DNA of 35,751 bases from a virus: positions 1 through 35,751 of the IMG/VR virus record IMGVR_UViG_3300025120_000216. One strand, written 5' to 3'. A program made the position numbers and the translations under genes. Positions within the stretch are counted from its first letter, which is position 1. Every line of letters starts with the position of its first letter. This document shows, piece by piece, positions 11,401 through 20,400 of the stretch. A model generated the notes under the pieces. The model did no database searches. It saw only the letters and a list, made by a program, of their open reading frames with translations, and had not been told where the DNA came from.

Positions 11401-14400
11401 CTACTATCTGCACCAGCTGTTATTGTTTCAGTAACTATACCACCTAATCCAATAATATCACCAACTGCAAAATTTGGAATTGTTTTACATGTTATACCAA
11501 ATCCACCTGGTTCAGTTGTAATACTATCCATAACTAGATCAGTATCAATGTGTTTTACAACGTCCCATGTTAAATTTACATTACCTATCCAGATATAATC
11601 ACCATTGTCAATATCTTTGTATGTTAGATTAATAATATCATCTTTAAATGTTACTAATTTTTTAACATCATTAGTGTTAACAAATCCACTATCTCTAGTA
11701 AATGTCTTTTTTACATTTTTTGTAATAAAAGGTTTATGATCATAATTATCAGGTGCTACATACACCTCAGAAGGTAAAATGCGGTAAACTAAATCCTTAC
11801 TATCATTTGGAATACTGTTTGTTAATTCTATTGGTTGCGGCTTTAGTCTAAATTTAGATTCATCTAATTTATATTCAACTTCGTCAAATCCTTCAGCGGC
11901 TCCGTATTGTCCATTCTTTATAGCCCATTCTTCATAAAATTCTAAACTGTCTTTATCATCACTTGCTAATGCGTCAAATAATTTTGTTAGTGCATTTTTT
12001 GTACCCTTGTCTAATATAAACCCTTGATAAAATTTATACTGACTTACATTATCATTAATGATATTTTCTAAATAATCACGTTTTTGATAACCAATTAAAT
12101 GCTGTGCTAAACGTTGCTGTTCAACATCAAAATTATCTGAGTCTAAGTCATAGAAATCGTTAAATTGATTTGTTTTATAATCAAAGTTACTAATAAGTTC
12201 ATTATTAGGTTTTTCGTCTAATCTAACCCAACTAGTATCAACAAATGTTTCTGTACCTGCTATTTTTGTTAATGCACTGTAATAAAATTCTTTGTATTTT
12301 ACAACACTGCCAATTTGATAATCAGTGTACTGTGTCCATTCAGTAATTTTTACATCATCGTAAATAAAGCCAGGAATATTTAAACTACCGTCCCAATCTG
12401 TAGTTCTATATCCTGCAATCTTAATTCTTTCTTGTCTATATCCCGGTTCTAAATCATAAATTATATCACCAAATACAGTTTTATTATCTAATAATACAAC
12501 ATGTTCTTTTTGTATAAGACCAATATTAATATTAAAAATTCCATCTGCTGTATTTTTAGGAGCCACACTAAAGTTTTTAATTGACTCTCTGCCAATACTT
12601 GCTAATTCTTTTTCTAATTTTTTACCATCTGCTTTAAACAGACTATATCCATAAAAATTATCGTAAATGTCATCAACTGTAGCATATTGTGTTTCAAACT
12701 GCAAATCTGTTGCACCAGGACTTAAAGTAATTACACTGCCTTCGCCCCAATTTTGTGTAGTCCAAAATAAGAATTCTTTTGCACTGTGTACAAAATCAAG
12801 TACAGTCTTTTGTTCGCCATTATATGCTTCAAAAGAAAAACCTTTTAATTTTAAAAATTCACCATATCCTAATAAAAAGTCAACAACATCTTGTATTGTT
12901 CTTAATAATGTTCCATAAGGTAATTCACTAACTTGTGTATTATTAAATGTTTTTTTAATTACTGCATCTCTGCCGCCTACTAGTGGTAAACTAGGTAATT
13001 TTGCTAAGTTTGTGTTGTCAAAATCTGTACCTGATTGAAATTGTGATTTTACTCTGTAATAAGTTCCTTGGTATTGAACATTAGTTCCAGGAACATATGT
13101 TTGTCCACTAGCCCAATCTATATAATTTTCCGATACGCCTCCAATATTAATAATAGGATCGTTTGCTAATTTAATTGCTGGCAAATATTTAAATGAACTT
13201 GATACTTCGCTATACCCTTTAATTATAAAACCGTTTGTAGCTTTTTCAATAATAACACCACTATAATTTAATATTTCAATAGGTACACTTTTGTTTAAGA
13301 AAACTTTATAATTTTCTTCTGGAACAAAAACATTACCTTTATTTAAAGGTGTTCTGCTATCTAAAATTAACTTAAATTTATTCTGTTCAGTAAATCCGCC
13401 TAACTTAAATCCAAGTTGATTAGATATTAATTTTAAATTACTTTTGTATTGAGTATAATTAGACAATACATTAGACGCCATATAATTTGAAATATAATTT
13501 ATAAGCCCACTTGTATAAACTTGTGCTGTATCTTCTACTGTATTTGGAAATACAATATCTTGTAGTCTAATTTGTTTTTGTGTTTCTGAATAAACAATAT
13601 TTCCTGCATTATTTTTTACTTGTCTAATTCTATCAAAACCTTTTGAAAATATTTCACTAGGTTTATTTAATATCCAAGATGTAATTAAACTAAATGCATA
13701 TTCGCTACTACGGCGCCAGGCTGTTTCAACAGGAGATCCATCGCCGAACACCCAGTTACTATCTAATCCGGTACCATCAAACTGACTTACATAATTTGAA
13801 TCACTAGGTGAAAGCAATTTTCCGTTACTGTTTACAGGAATATGATTTGTTAAATTAGGACGTTTGTATTTCTTAATTGCATAATATTTTTTTCCAGGCT
13901 CTCTAACAATGCCTTTTTCCATATCCTGCCATAAGTTTAAATTATCAGATGTATATGGTGCTGGTCCGTATTGTGTTTCCCACCAAGAAGGTTTAATAAA
14001 AAAGCCAACCATTTCCCAAGGATGTGTATGAGGGCGATCAGTATCATATGCATGTTTGTAAACACCTCTCCAAAATCCTGGTAATTTGTTTCCTGATTTA
14101 TCTGATTGTGCATATAAGTTAAATGTAAAACTTTGATCTCTATTGTAAGTGTCATTGTCAGTGTAGTCAGTATCAATTAATTTTGACCATTGTACAAAGT
14201 CTTGTAACATTGCTTTATTAATATTTGCAGATGCTACATTCGTTTGTCTTGCTTCGCCGCCAACAAAATCATGTATGTTAAGCATTGAGGTGTCATAAGT
14301 TACTTTTATATTATTAAAAATTCTTTTTTCTAATTCTAAAAGTAGATTATCTCTAAAATCGTCATATGCAACTACAATAGAACCGTCATGACCTTGTATA

Positions 14401-17400
14401 ACCTTTGTAGGAGTTTGATAAGTGTTGTCTTCGTATATTGAAGGCTCATATACAGGATATAATCCTAACTTAGACGGAGTTGGTGGTACATAACTTCCGT
14501 TGGTGTTTTCGTATTCGTAAATACCTAATTTATCACCTGGTTGTTTTGTTGCAGTACAATTAACAAACCCTTCTGTTGTAAATGTATAATCTTTGTTTAA
14601 TACTAGTTGTACGCCGTTAAGATATACTCCTACAGCTTTCCTACTAGGAGTAGAAGCTGAGTATACTTCATTTAACGCAAAGTATTTTTCATCTTTATCA
14701 ATAACATCATGTTCAGTAAATTTAGTAGCACCAGTAGGAACCATATCGGAAAAATAGAAAGGCATTTTACTAGTTTTATCAATATTAAGTTCTGCCATTA
14801 TTTTATCAAAATGGCCTTTTACTGGTCCTTCATATCCTAAATTTTCTGCAACTTGTAAGAACAGTCTTTTAAATTTTCCATATTCACGTCTAGCATATCT
14901 AATTGACTTTATAATATTAGCGTCTTTATCTAATAAATGATATAAAGATAAATTTAACGGAGCACTGTGTTTTAAAATTTTCTTGCCTTTTGATACAAGG
15001 TCACCAAAATCTCTTAAATTACTTTGTCCAGGATATATTCCAGTAAAGTTGTCAAGTGATTCTATTATAGTTGCTACATGATCATTGACTTCGCCTAAAG
15101 TAAATTCTGTAAGATCATTGTTTAACGGATTCTTTTCTAAGTTTGATGCTATCTCATAATATCCGTTGGCATTTTTTGTTGCCATTGTCTGTGTTTTAAT
15201 AATAATGTTATCATTAATACTAGGAGTTTTTACAAAAGTTACGACTGTATTATTAAGTGCATTTATTGATAGTGTGTAGTCTGAAGTATTTTGTAAAACA
15301 TTATTTTTATAGATAACAATTTTTAAATCAGTTAATAATCCACTATTTTCATAAACATCAATTTCAAAATCATTAGTAGAATTATCATAAATTATTTGTT
15401 GTATAACAGGCTGTGTACTTTTTTCTTTTGCTTTTTTCCATCCAGTAAACGACTCGTATGTTGTTAAATCAGTATACTTTCTTAAAAAACCAATATCTGA
15501 TCTTTTAGTAATAACAGCGTTGTCTTGTGTATATGTAGATGTACCAGTAAGTAGATTAAAGTTAAAAACAATATCTCCTACATTATCGATACTTCTATAA
15601 CTAATAGGAAATCCTAATTCGCTATCGTTGCTACCAGAACCTTGCTTATAAGTGAAAATAGTATTACCTATAAATGTAGTTGAAGAGTATGTTGTTGAGT
15701 TACCAAAACTTTTACCATTAGCATCGTACAAGTCAAAACGTGGAGCTTGATTTGTTGCTGTTTTATCTTGTGCTAACACCCATGCAGTGCCGTTATAAAA
15801 ATATGTTTTACCTTTGTTAACAGTACCCTGTGTTACTAGCACAACTTCGTTTGTAATAGGATTAGTATCTGAAACTTCTTTAAGAGTAATTTGGTTATTA
15901 TTACTAAATTTAATTACATCAACTTCAAAAATTTTATTTTTAACTAGTACATCAGTATCTGCTGCAAATAGTACTCGCATTCCTTTAGTAACATTAACAC
16001 CGTCTATGTTATATCCAATGCTTCCTTCTATTATAGAAAATGCATCCTTAGTAAATGTATCAATTAAATCAATTGCTTTTTTGTTTTTTGTACCATAATT
16101 AAAAAGTTTTAGTCCTGCATCAAATTCGATAATAGGACGTATTGCTCTTTGGCTTTGGTCTATTTCAACTGGTTGATTATTAATACTAGCTGATTCAATA
16201 ATAACATCTCTGTGGAACCATCTGTTATATCTACTCCACAAGTTACCGTCGCTACTTGCTCTATTAATTAATATATAATCTTTGTTAGTTGGATAGCCTA
16301 TTGCTTTACTAAAAGGCAATCTATCAAAACCGTTGCCGTCAAATTCTACATCAAAATCTTCTGTATACGAAGAGGGAATATCTAAGTCTGTTTCAGAAAT
16401 AAGTTTTATTTGTGATCCTACACCCTCTATATAGTACGACCCTTCAGCATAAGATGTTGGAGTAACTTCGCCACCAAACTTAACTTTCATGCCGTTTGTT
16501 AGATTAAACCCTGTTGAGCTTTTATAAGATATTTTACCTAATATTTCTGCTTCAATGTCAATAGCACTTGCTTCTTCTATATTAGCAACTTTTATCATAC
16601 CCGAAGCGTTGATGTCGTTATCAGCAACGTAGTATATTACATCTGGTGTTTCAGCAGTAAGTGTTAGTGTAAGTTCTCCTACTTCTGTACCTTGGCTTGA
16701 AATTCCTGTTGCTGTGCTGTCTTGATTAAGCAAGAACTGGTCGTCTAAAGTTTTTCTCGTTCTAAAAGTAATAGGTAAATTAGGTGTATTTAAAATAAAT
16801 TTGTATGTTACACCTCTATATAATTTTAACGTTGGGTTTTGTGTTTTACCATCAGGTGAAAAAATGTAAGCATTGTTGTCGTCGTTGTCTGCTAACGTTA
16901 CAGTATATGTACTTTCAACATCTTTAGTTTGTCCAAAAACAGTTATAGTTTGCGGACCTTGAGGTAACCAATAATACTCACGGAAGTTAGTAAACTTATC
17001 AAAGTCAATACTAGGGTTCCATGCATAATATTCTTGGCTGTTAAGCACAGAATCATTTAAGTTTCCGCTGTTAAAGTTCTTTATTTGATTTACATAATCG
17101 TTATAGTCATTATAAAATTCAATTTCGCCTATGTTGTTTTTTATTACACTTGCAGGTTCTAATTGATAATTTTGTCTATTTGTAGTTACGTCACCAAGGT
17201 AGTTGTCATTGACATTATATGCTTTAGCTGCTTTCCTGCCTATGTATCCATTTATTTTTTCTACTTGTCCCGGTTGTGTCAGCTGATCAACTGTAGAAGA
17301 CAAAAACTTTTTATTAGATTGTGTTCTAAAAAACCTTGGTAGCAAATCACTTGTAGATCGTTTTTGCTCTCCATTGACAGGTAAAGTTGGTTCGTTTTGA

Positions 17401-17417
17401 TCTTTATCATATGCCAT
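2418..17417 (-). CDS. Giant baseplate/adhesin structural protein, 4,999 aa
   Basis: One uninterrupted frame fills 15 kb. It occupies the place that gene 7 has in T4 (just after gp6), but is nearly five times the length of T4 gp7, and I see no clear gp7 similarity. The N-terminus contains YYAWNPSIDFDKFTNFREYY (near residue 135), a style found in large marine-myovirus baseplate proteins. FG-GAP-like propeller blades occur near residues 2113, 2166, 2773, 2909, 2962, 3018 and 3109. Modules resembling CBM5/12 carbohydrate-binding domains lie near 1433, 1690, 2196 and 2825. GxGYxxxP repeats lie at ~3530-3585 and ~3898-3975. Repeats with DG(S/T)T starts lie at ~4334-4999. No membrane segment or signal peptide is seen. 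The start overlaps the gp6 stop by 1 nt (TAATG). The likely role is a baseplate-attached, host-surface-binding scaffold. Being a late virion protein is secure; its contacts and ligand are inferred. Confidence 0.8.
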   Translation of the reverse strand: MAYDKDQNEPTLPVNGEQKRSTSDLLPRFFRTQSNKKFLSSTVDQLTQPGQVEKINGYIGRKAAKAYNVNDNYLGDVTTNRQNYQLEPASVIKNNIGEIEFYNDYNDYVNQIKNFNSGNLNDSVLNSQEYYAWNPSIDFDKFTNFREYYWLPQGPQTITVFGQTKDVESTYTVTLADNDDNNAYIFSPDGKTQNPTLKLYRGVTYKFILNTPNLPITFRTRKTLDDQFLLNQDSTATGISSQGTEVGELTLTLTAETPDVIYYVADNDINASGMIKVANIEEASAIDIEAEILGKISYKSSTGFNLTNGMKVKFGGEVTPTSYAEGSYYIEGVGSQIKLISETDLDIPSSYTEDFDVEFDGNGFDRLPFSKAIGYPTNKDYILINRASSDGNLWSRYNRWFHRDVIIESASINNQPVEIDQSQRAIRPIIEFDAGLKLFNYGTKNKKAIDLIDTFTKDAFSIIEGSIGYNIDGVNVTKGMRVLFAADTDVLVKNKIFEVDVIKFSNNNQITLKEVSDTNPITNEVVLVTQGTVNKGKTYFYNGTAWVLAQDKTATNQAPRFDLYDANGKSFGNSTTYSSTTFIGNTIFTYKQGSGSNDSELGFPISYRSIDNVGDIVFNFNLLTGTSTYTQDNAVITKRSDIGFLRKYTDLTTYESFTGWKKAKEKSTQPVIQQIIYDNSTNDFEIDVYENSGLLTDLKIVIYKNNVLQNTSDYTLSINALNNTVVTFVKTPSINDNIIIKTQTMATKNANGYYEIASNLEKNPLNNDLTEFTLGEVNDHVATIIESLDNFTGIYPGQSNLRDFGDLVSKGKKILKHSAPLNLSLYHLLDKDANIIKSIRYARREYGKFKRLFLQVAENLGYEGPVKGHFDKIMAELNIDKTSKMPFYFSDMVPTGATKFTEHDVIDKDEKYFALNEVYSASTPSRKAVGVYLNGVQLVLNKDYTFTTEGFVNCTATKQPGDKLGIYEYENTNGSYVPPTPSKLGLYPVYEPSIYEDNTYQTPTKVIQGHDGSIVVAYDDFRDNLLLELEKRIFNNIKVTYDTSMLNIHDFVGGEARQTNVASANINKAMLQDFVQWSKLIDTDYTDNDTYNRDQSFTFNLYAQSDKSGNKLPGFWRGVYKHAYDTDRPHTHPWEMVGFFIKPSWWETQYGPAPYTSDNLNLWQDMEKGIVREPGKKYYAIKKYKRPNLTNHIPVNSNGKLLSPSDSNYVSQFDGTGLDSNWVFGDGSPVETAWRRSSEYAFSLITSWILNKPSEIFSKGFDRIRQVKNNAGNIVYSETQKQIRLQDIVFPNTVEDTAQVYTSGLINYISNYMASNVLSNYTQYKSNLKLISNQLGFKLGGFTEQNKFKLILDSRTPLNKGNVFVPEENYKVFLNKSVPIEILNYSGVIIEKATNGFIIKGYSEVSSSFKYLPAIKLANDPIINIGGVSENYIDWASGQTYVPGTNVQYQGTYYRVKSQFQSGTDFDNTNLAKLPSLPLVGGRDAVIKKTFNNTQVSELPYGTLLRTIQDVVDFLLGYGEFLKLKGFSFEAYNGEQKTVLDFVHSAKEFLFWTTQNWGEGSVITLSPGATDLQFETQYATVDDIYDNFYGYSLFKADGKKLEKELASIGRESIKNFSVAPKNTADGIFNINIGLIQKEHVVLLDNKTVFGDIIYDLEPGYRQERIKIAGYRTTDWDGSLNIPGFIYDDVKITEWTQYTDYQIGSVVKYKEFYYSALTKIAGTETFVDTSWVRLDEKPNNELISNFDYKTNQFNDFYDLDSDNFDVEQQRLAQHLIGYQKRDYLENIINDNVSQYKFYQGFILDKGTKNALTKLFDALASDDKDSLEFYEEWAIKNGQYGAAEGFDEVEYKLDESKFRLKPQPIELTNSIPNDSKDLVYRILPSEVYVAPDNYDHKPFITKNVKKTFTRDSGFVNTNDVKKLVTFKDDIINLTYKDIDNGDYIWIGNVNLTWDVVKHIDTDLVMDSITTEPGGFGITCKTIPNFAVGDIIGLGGIVTETITAGADSSVNVENQKVNFEGFYKIATIENDKLTFLTSTPPEELEKCKGNITEFISVKVANISEANTILQKGVSKDDLIWISDVGDGNWSVKKNSQVWNKFLELENHDSGNNHNYGIALASDIRNSVLVVGAPDNGNGKVFIYKRPSDNTALQLVEELIPTQFGNEDERFGASLDISEDGKYLIVGSPNSSENKTTYKQDWSSASAYTKADIVRKDNLLWRATTAILPATAAVTFNSFYSVTKSILDTSNATDNSNPVKTILTGGFPIRGFTTNHILVRAPKEIFDGAGENDQLELDWNTKSYSYQDQSTLTVTQPFGGDYGSIIDEDFIKNTTHTIQRKVESILYISSASIIPDEGNVVSTATASATVTQVVSNGNEVSVYVNNQTGTFEPTDTLFNQDSDFIGEFELVAPNENIDVSSTWNGYFVIETPNYTITNPLAPAVGTQTSDQGRGLVYIDTITDSANTGLVYNNSLDNDTTVINSRNTYGSEIGIFTNQGAPGAYGVTSPITSPNYYVRVSKTLSDSVSSGDTVSLYVNQLPRYSDNSFINIEATNLSTTETNRSHVITDIYDGYVTYNITQFDGGNPLEPLVGQTVQDFNTGAEGIIAHYERDSLTATVFLKNVTGTWSEGFDFGANSNLRMLAIPGSVNPLYTVDRTVGQIQFTSLGYAPNDIGKLLVLTTDDSSNISITGVTSRSLRYVEYYVYQERVVSGIARNSNIPSSVNNDWTQVFNIPLSINGVASSYTNEGHYSVYERNTQGDYKFINAYTLPEVTGNYKLGSKIKISKHNDLYRAFIHSDNDNPGRIHFTKHGTENNILYNWEIARNKKFQGEFSSANTYATGDIVYLESDNAGEGRLYTALTNIAPGTFNITDWTSTNDLIDYVGYIPNDQGISVISDSSLDSTTADQGSLISFGKNYDVNGTGQVLVTSAIYGNDKPNLIFVYRENKGFYYRAQQIEAPSNTIGFGHALSISNDGMTIAVGTPYDDDQKLDQGKVLIYKQVNGTFNLTQTLNSPNNERAEMFGSALQFDGNTLAITARNGDSIIKTTFDTYTRPSTGYVLDNTSTQQIPTTFDNQFTSFQNVNENSGVVYLYENSNAGLLFGQTINVDNTNVNYFGRNILSRRNHLYVGLPALSNTDTQGRLINYRKNINEKIYSNYRVAKDPVDVSKIKRAILYNTKTNKLLTYIDYIDPIQGKIAGPAEENIRYKTLYDPANYSIGGMGVNVDPTDAWGTRQIGQVWWDLTTCKFVNPYQDSIIYSTNNWNRVFPGNSVDIYEWVESNILPADWDTLADTNDGFAQGYSGQSKYGNASYAQNRVYDSVKQTFSNKYYFWVKNKVTIPDVEGRNLSIQNVAKYIQDPASTGYKFVNLLSNNSFVLHNCDKLIEDNDVAISLQYWTIDNQTQNIHNEYQLITEGLDTSVPNTDVENKWFDSLVGYDKFNRPVPDSTLPEKLKYGSLSKPRQGWFINRVEAFKQFIDRTNSVLLTNLIIDDKILTKLQAKDPAPSTITRLYDTSVDTLADLSLLGVAKAERAELRPIIKDGKISRVLIDNPGRGYRVAPTYTIDGQGTGAKFNITINALGKITDVTMVEQGTNYTDATTIEVRNYSVLVNADETIQGKWGIYERLPVEKIWRRVTSSAFDVTKYWNYADWYATSYSDLTEINFAIDSSYELTALDDSMGDIVKIKNIGSGGWLLLRKIDNQDTTDYTVNYSTIGRQNGTIQFKEELYNTSKSFVGYDTISFDTQYFDNEPIEETKQILQALKYDILIDELKIEYNKLFFSSVRYVLSEQNYVDWLFKTSFIKAKHNVGTLREDITFNNDNLDSYEKYVEEVKPFKTKVREYLSAYEKIEQSRTSVTDFDLPPKYNSDYQEILPEYIKVQNDLLIGTDANITTYPNKHWLDNHTHKISKVIIADSGSGFLSVPQVKFSGGGGTGATAKAYIGNGKVTKIEITNKGSGYLSAPIISFDVNQEETGTPCTASVILENNTIRSAKTIVKYDRIKSNFEIKTLPAEKTFIASGSAFDFNLDWPMSLGRKDVQVKVSGTEALRSEYSFTNVLDVTKGYDRYYGRITFVTKPVKDATVIISYKKSIELLDAADRINLFYDPTTGQLGKELSQLMDGVDYGGVEVKSFGFDTTSGYDSDNFYESGYDTYDNTYEDEIFKLEDSTTQFTFTKPLETGVQYHVYKNNVRIDDPKWDGSTVVTNKNAIMQSITGSGQTAWSRTDDGALPTNIVVFDEEAVPFANTDTIIFRKSTSDGTFLPDPISYDSVIQGGALNYSTATGVAASDINIDGDGFVTQLTSKGPEELVPGQILDTLDIQVYERPTGGASQIYATNYVGDGTTVRYKIGNKPVLESSVFVKVGYVIQDASSYTLDLTTDEVIFTTAPTLGERVTLITIDVSGAQILDIDEFTGDGSTTQFLTSVPYEPNLEFYATVNGKRVESNLSEAPKTYEYPGNALLNFGSAPTEDAPVRFAIFKGLTLADSTVLQNFSEVNIETITADGTSTVYDLSTTPFTSEPSAFDIIVEVNNKILNPGYSKTFKTQAGVLEYKLELWQIPVASVGSAEVYVYLGDQKLQESKDFTFIGSDVYDSSIDAENQDANIIRLKNELDTNGKDLKVFVLSDGEYSLGYLDSSINSWIETPNQLRLVNPPAENEIIKVYQFSNNSKQKIERLNYEVVNRTVLTVGSESWFNSRHLANGLIKLDTPALDAQYVWVSINGNFLNPSVDYYVTDNKNYVKIIASIADNDVIDVIHFAGDKTVDKFGWRQFKDMLNRNHYKRLDGTQDIILSQDLNITDNVIYVNDASTLSEPSRDAKYPGVIFINGERIEYFVKEGNELQQIRRGTLGTGANKLLNQGSEVYPQSSNTNLPYSDKALTTILTADGTSTVYELDFEATGVNDFEVFVGGKRLRKNDIEYYQRETYNLDGTIATPLIAQDSPEGDITLPAEFTVSGNMLTLTDAPGVNQKIIIVRRQGKLWSDPGTPLSGADSDIARFLRAKQVDLPR

Positions 17418-20400
17418 TAATATCCATAGCCTCCGCTACTGCTACCGCTACTAGAACTGCTACTAGAACTGCTACTAGAACTGCTACTAGAACTGCTACT
17501 AGCTGTTGTACTACTAGAACTTTGTATTCCAGTATTTGATGTAGTAGATGATGTTAATACATTACCCTGTGCTTTAAGTCTTGATGCTGTAATTGCATCT
17601 ACAATTTCTATATCATCAACTGTTGCACCACTAATGAATATTTCATCTGATTCTGATTTAATTTCAAGTAATGAACCAAATGACTGAGCAGATTGATCTG
17701 GTACTAAAACAAACATAACTAAATCTGGTGCAAGTTGTTGCATTACATATGCACTCAATTCAGTAAAATAAAATGTTTCGCCAAATTCCCAATTTTCTAA
17801 AGCAAAAAATTCGTTAATCGAACTAATTACTCTTGACTTTAAATCATTGTCGTTAATTGTAAGATCTGCATTTTTAACAATTTTAAAAGTTGCTTGTAAA
17901 TCATCCTTTGCTTTGTTTCCAAATAATACTTTATATTTTACAGGGTGATAAATTATTTCATCTGTTAAACTTTTTATTTTGTTTAATTCTGTACCATAAC
18001 TTTGGTATAACTGATCTTGACTTGGTGGTAAAGGTTTAGCAGAAATAGTTCCTTCTAAATATTGTCTATATGTATTATCATATGAACGTGTTAAAAGATA
18101 TGTGTCAATAATATTAGAAACACTAGGATCTATTCTTGAACTTGCGTCTGCAGCATGAACATATAAGAATTTTAATTTATCTCTACCTAATCTTGCTCTA
18201 AAGTTATTAGTAAGTGTTAAATTTCCAGTTAGTTTATCTATTTCATAAAATATATTTTCATCTACAAAATAAAAAACTTGTTTGTCTTCATAAATTGTTG
18301 TTGTTCCTAAAGATGCTAAATTTTGTAAAGTTATAATAGGTTGTGTTCTTGCTGTATTATCAACATAATTATAATCTTCACTTCCGTCGTTAGTAGATTC
18401 TTTTTGTAAGAAAACAAATTTATTTAAAGGTGTAACTTTAGGTGCAACTATATCTTCAAATATTTGAGGATTATCTACAACACCGTCTTCGTCTTCGTCA
18501 AAGAAACTTACTTGTATTTTTTTACTATTAATATAACCATCTGTATCTCTAAACTCTTCAACAATTTCCCAATCAAAATCAATTGTAAATGGAGATGTTA
18601 TATCAGGTTGTGTATTAATATTTAAAATACTTATTTTATCTTTAACAGTTTTTCCTGTTAAATTGTTATAAATTTTATCACCTGAATCATAATAGAATTT
18701 AATTTCTTTATCACTCTCAAATACGTACCTACTTGCTCTATATGTAATTGTGTAAGTTTCGCCATCAGTTTCAAAAAGTAATAACCAACTTGCATCTAAC
18801 TGTTGATTAGTACTATCGCCAGTTTTACCTATACTGAAAGCACCTCCAATATTTAAATCGTTTTCTGTAATTAAACGCCATTGTCTAAGATCTCTATCAA
18901 ATCTTAATCCAAATGTTTTATATGCAAATGCTTGATCTACAATTTGTGTTTTTACATCATTTTCTAATGCAGTTGCTATGCGAGGCATAATTTCAACTAG
19001 CTTGGCTCCTGTTGGAATAGGGTCAGCTAAAATAACTCCGCCGCTTCCGTCTGCATTTGTAACTGTTCCATCGCCTGTTACACTTACAACTTTAGTCCAT
19101 TTGTAAGATATAGCATTTGGATGATCTGGTAATCCAGCCATTAATCCGTGTTCGTTATTTGCCATAAAGTGTTGACCAGTTGGTGGAACAAATTTTATTA
19201 ATGTTCCCGGAACTATTAATTTTAATAGACTTCCTGTAAATGATCCTATTTGACTTCTAACACCTGTAGTATTTTTTAAATATCCTGTATTTAAATTTGT
19301 ATCATCAGACAGTGATGTCCATGTATTATTCAAATCTTCTGTAAGTAGTTTAGGATATTCGCTCATGTAAAAGTTTTTTACTTTGCGGTCTGTTAAAATA
19401 GGCTCGATTGTATTTTCAATCGCTCCTTCAATATCTGTTTGAGTAGCAAACGTAAATGTATTTTGTAATTCAAGTTTTTCTTTTGTAATAATACCGTCAA
19501 TACCAAACAAGTTTGTTTTACTATATTTTCCTGTAGCATCAGTTAGATCAAAATATCTTGATATACCACTTGCAATCCTGTTAATAGATTTTGCTTTTAC
19601 AATTTCTTGGTTAACTGTAAGCGGACCAATTTGATAATCTTCAGCAGTAACCATTCTATTTTGAGTATAATAGTTTGCTGGTGCCGAATTTTTTATGCTA
19701 CCATTTGTTTCGCTTGTTGTTGCATTATCAACAGTGTATCCTAATTCAAAAACAAGACTTAAAGTTTCACTTCTTCCTTTACGTGAAACATAAGGAATTT
19801 TAATACTAACACCACGCATATCTGCTGGGTCAATAATTTGTCTTTGATTTTTACTAGTTCTATAATATACTCTAAAATTACCTTTTGGTAGGTTTCCAAA
19901 AACGCCATCACTAAAAATTAAACTTATTCTATCATTAATTCTTGTTAATACAGAATAAATGTTTCTTACTTTTTTACTTAAACTATTATAAATTACATTA
20001 TTGCCTTCAACAGCATCAACCTTAGACCATTGTTCGTCTTCTAGTCCAAAGCCGTCTAATTTATAAAGCCATACATCGTTGTTGTTTATATTAACAGCAT
20101 CAATAGCAACTACTTGATTAGTGCTAGGTGTCGATATATTAAATGTACCTTGATCTAAAGTACCTTGCCTAAAGTGACAAAAGAAACCATTATTAGTACT
20201 TGCTGGACCACGGCCGTCATCTCTATACAAGAATGCAAAGTTATTACCTGGGAACGGTGATTCTTCTTCAATGGCTCCGTTGGTTACATCTGTACTTACT
20301 ATTTCAAATCTTGTACTTGTACCATTAACTACTTTAGAAAAACCAAATACAGGAACTTCTTTATTTGTACTGTTAAATCTATACTGTTCAGTAGGAATGC

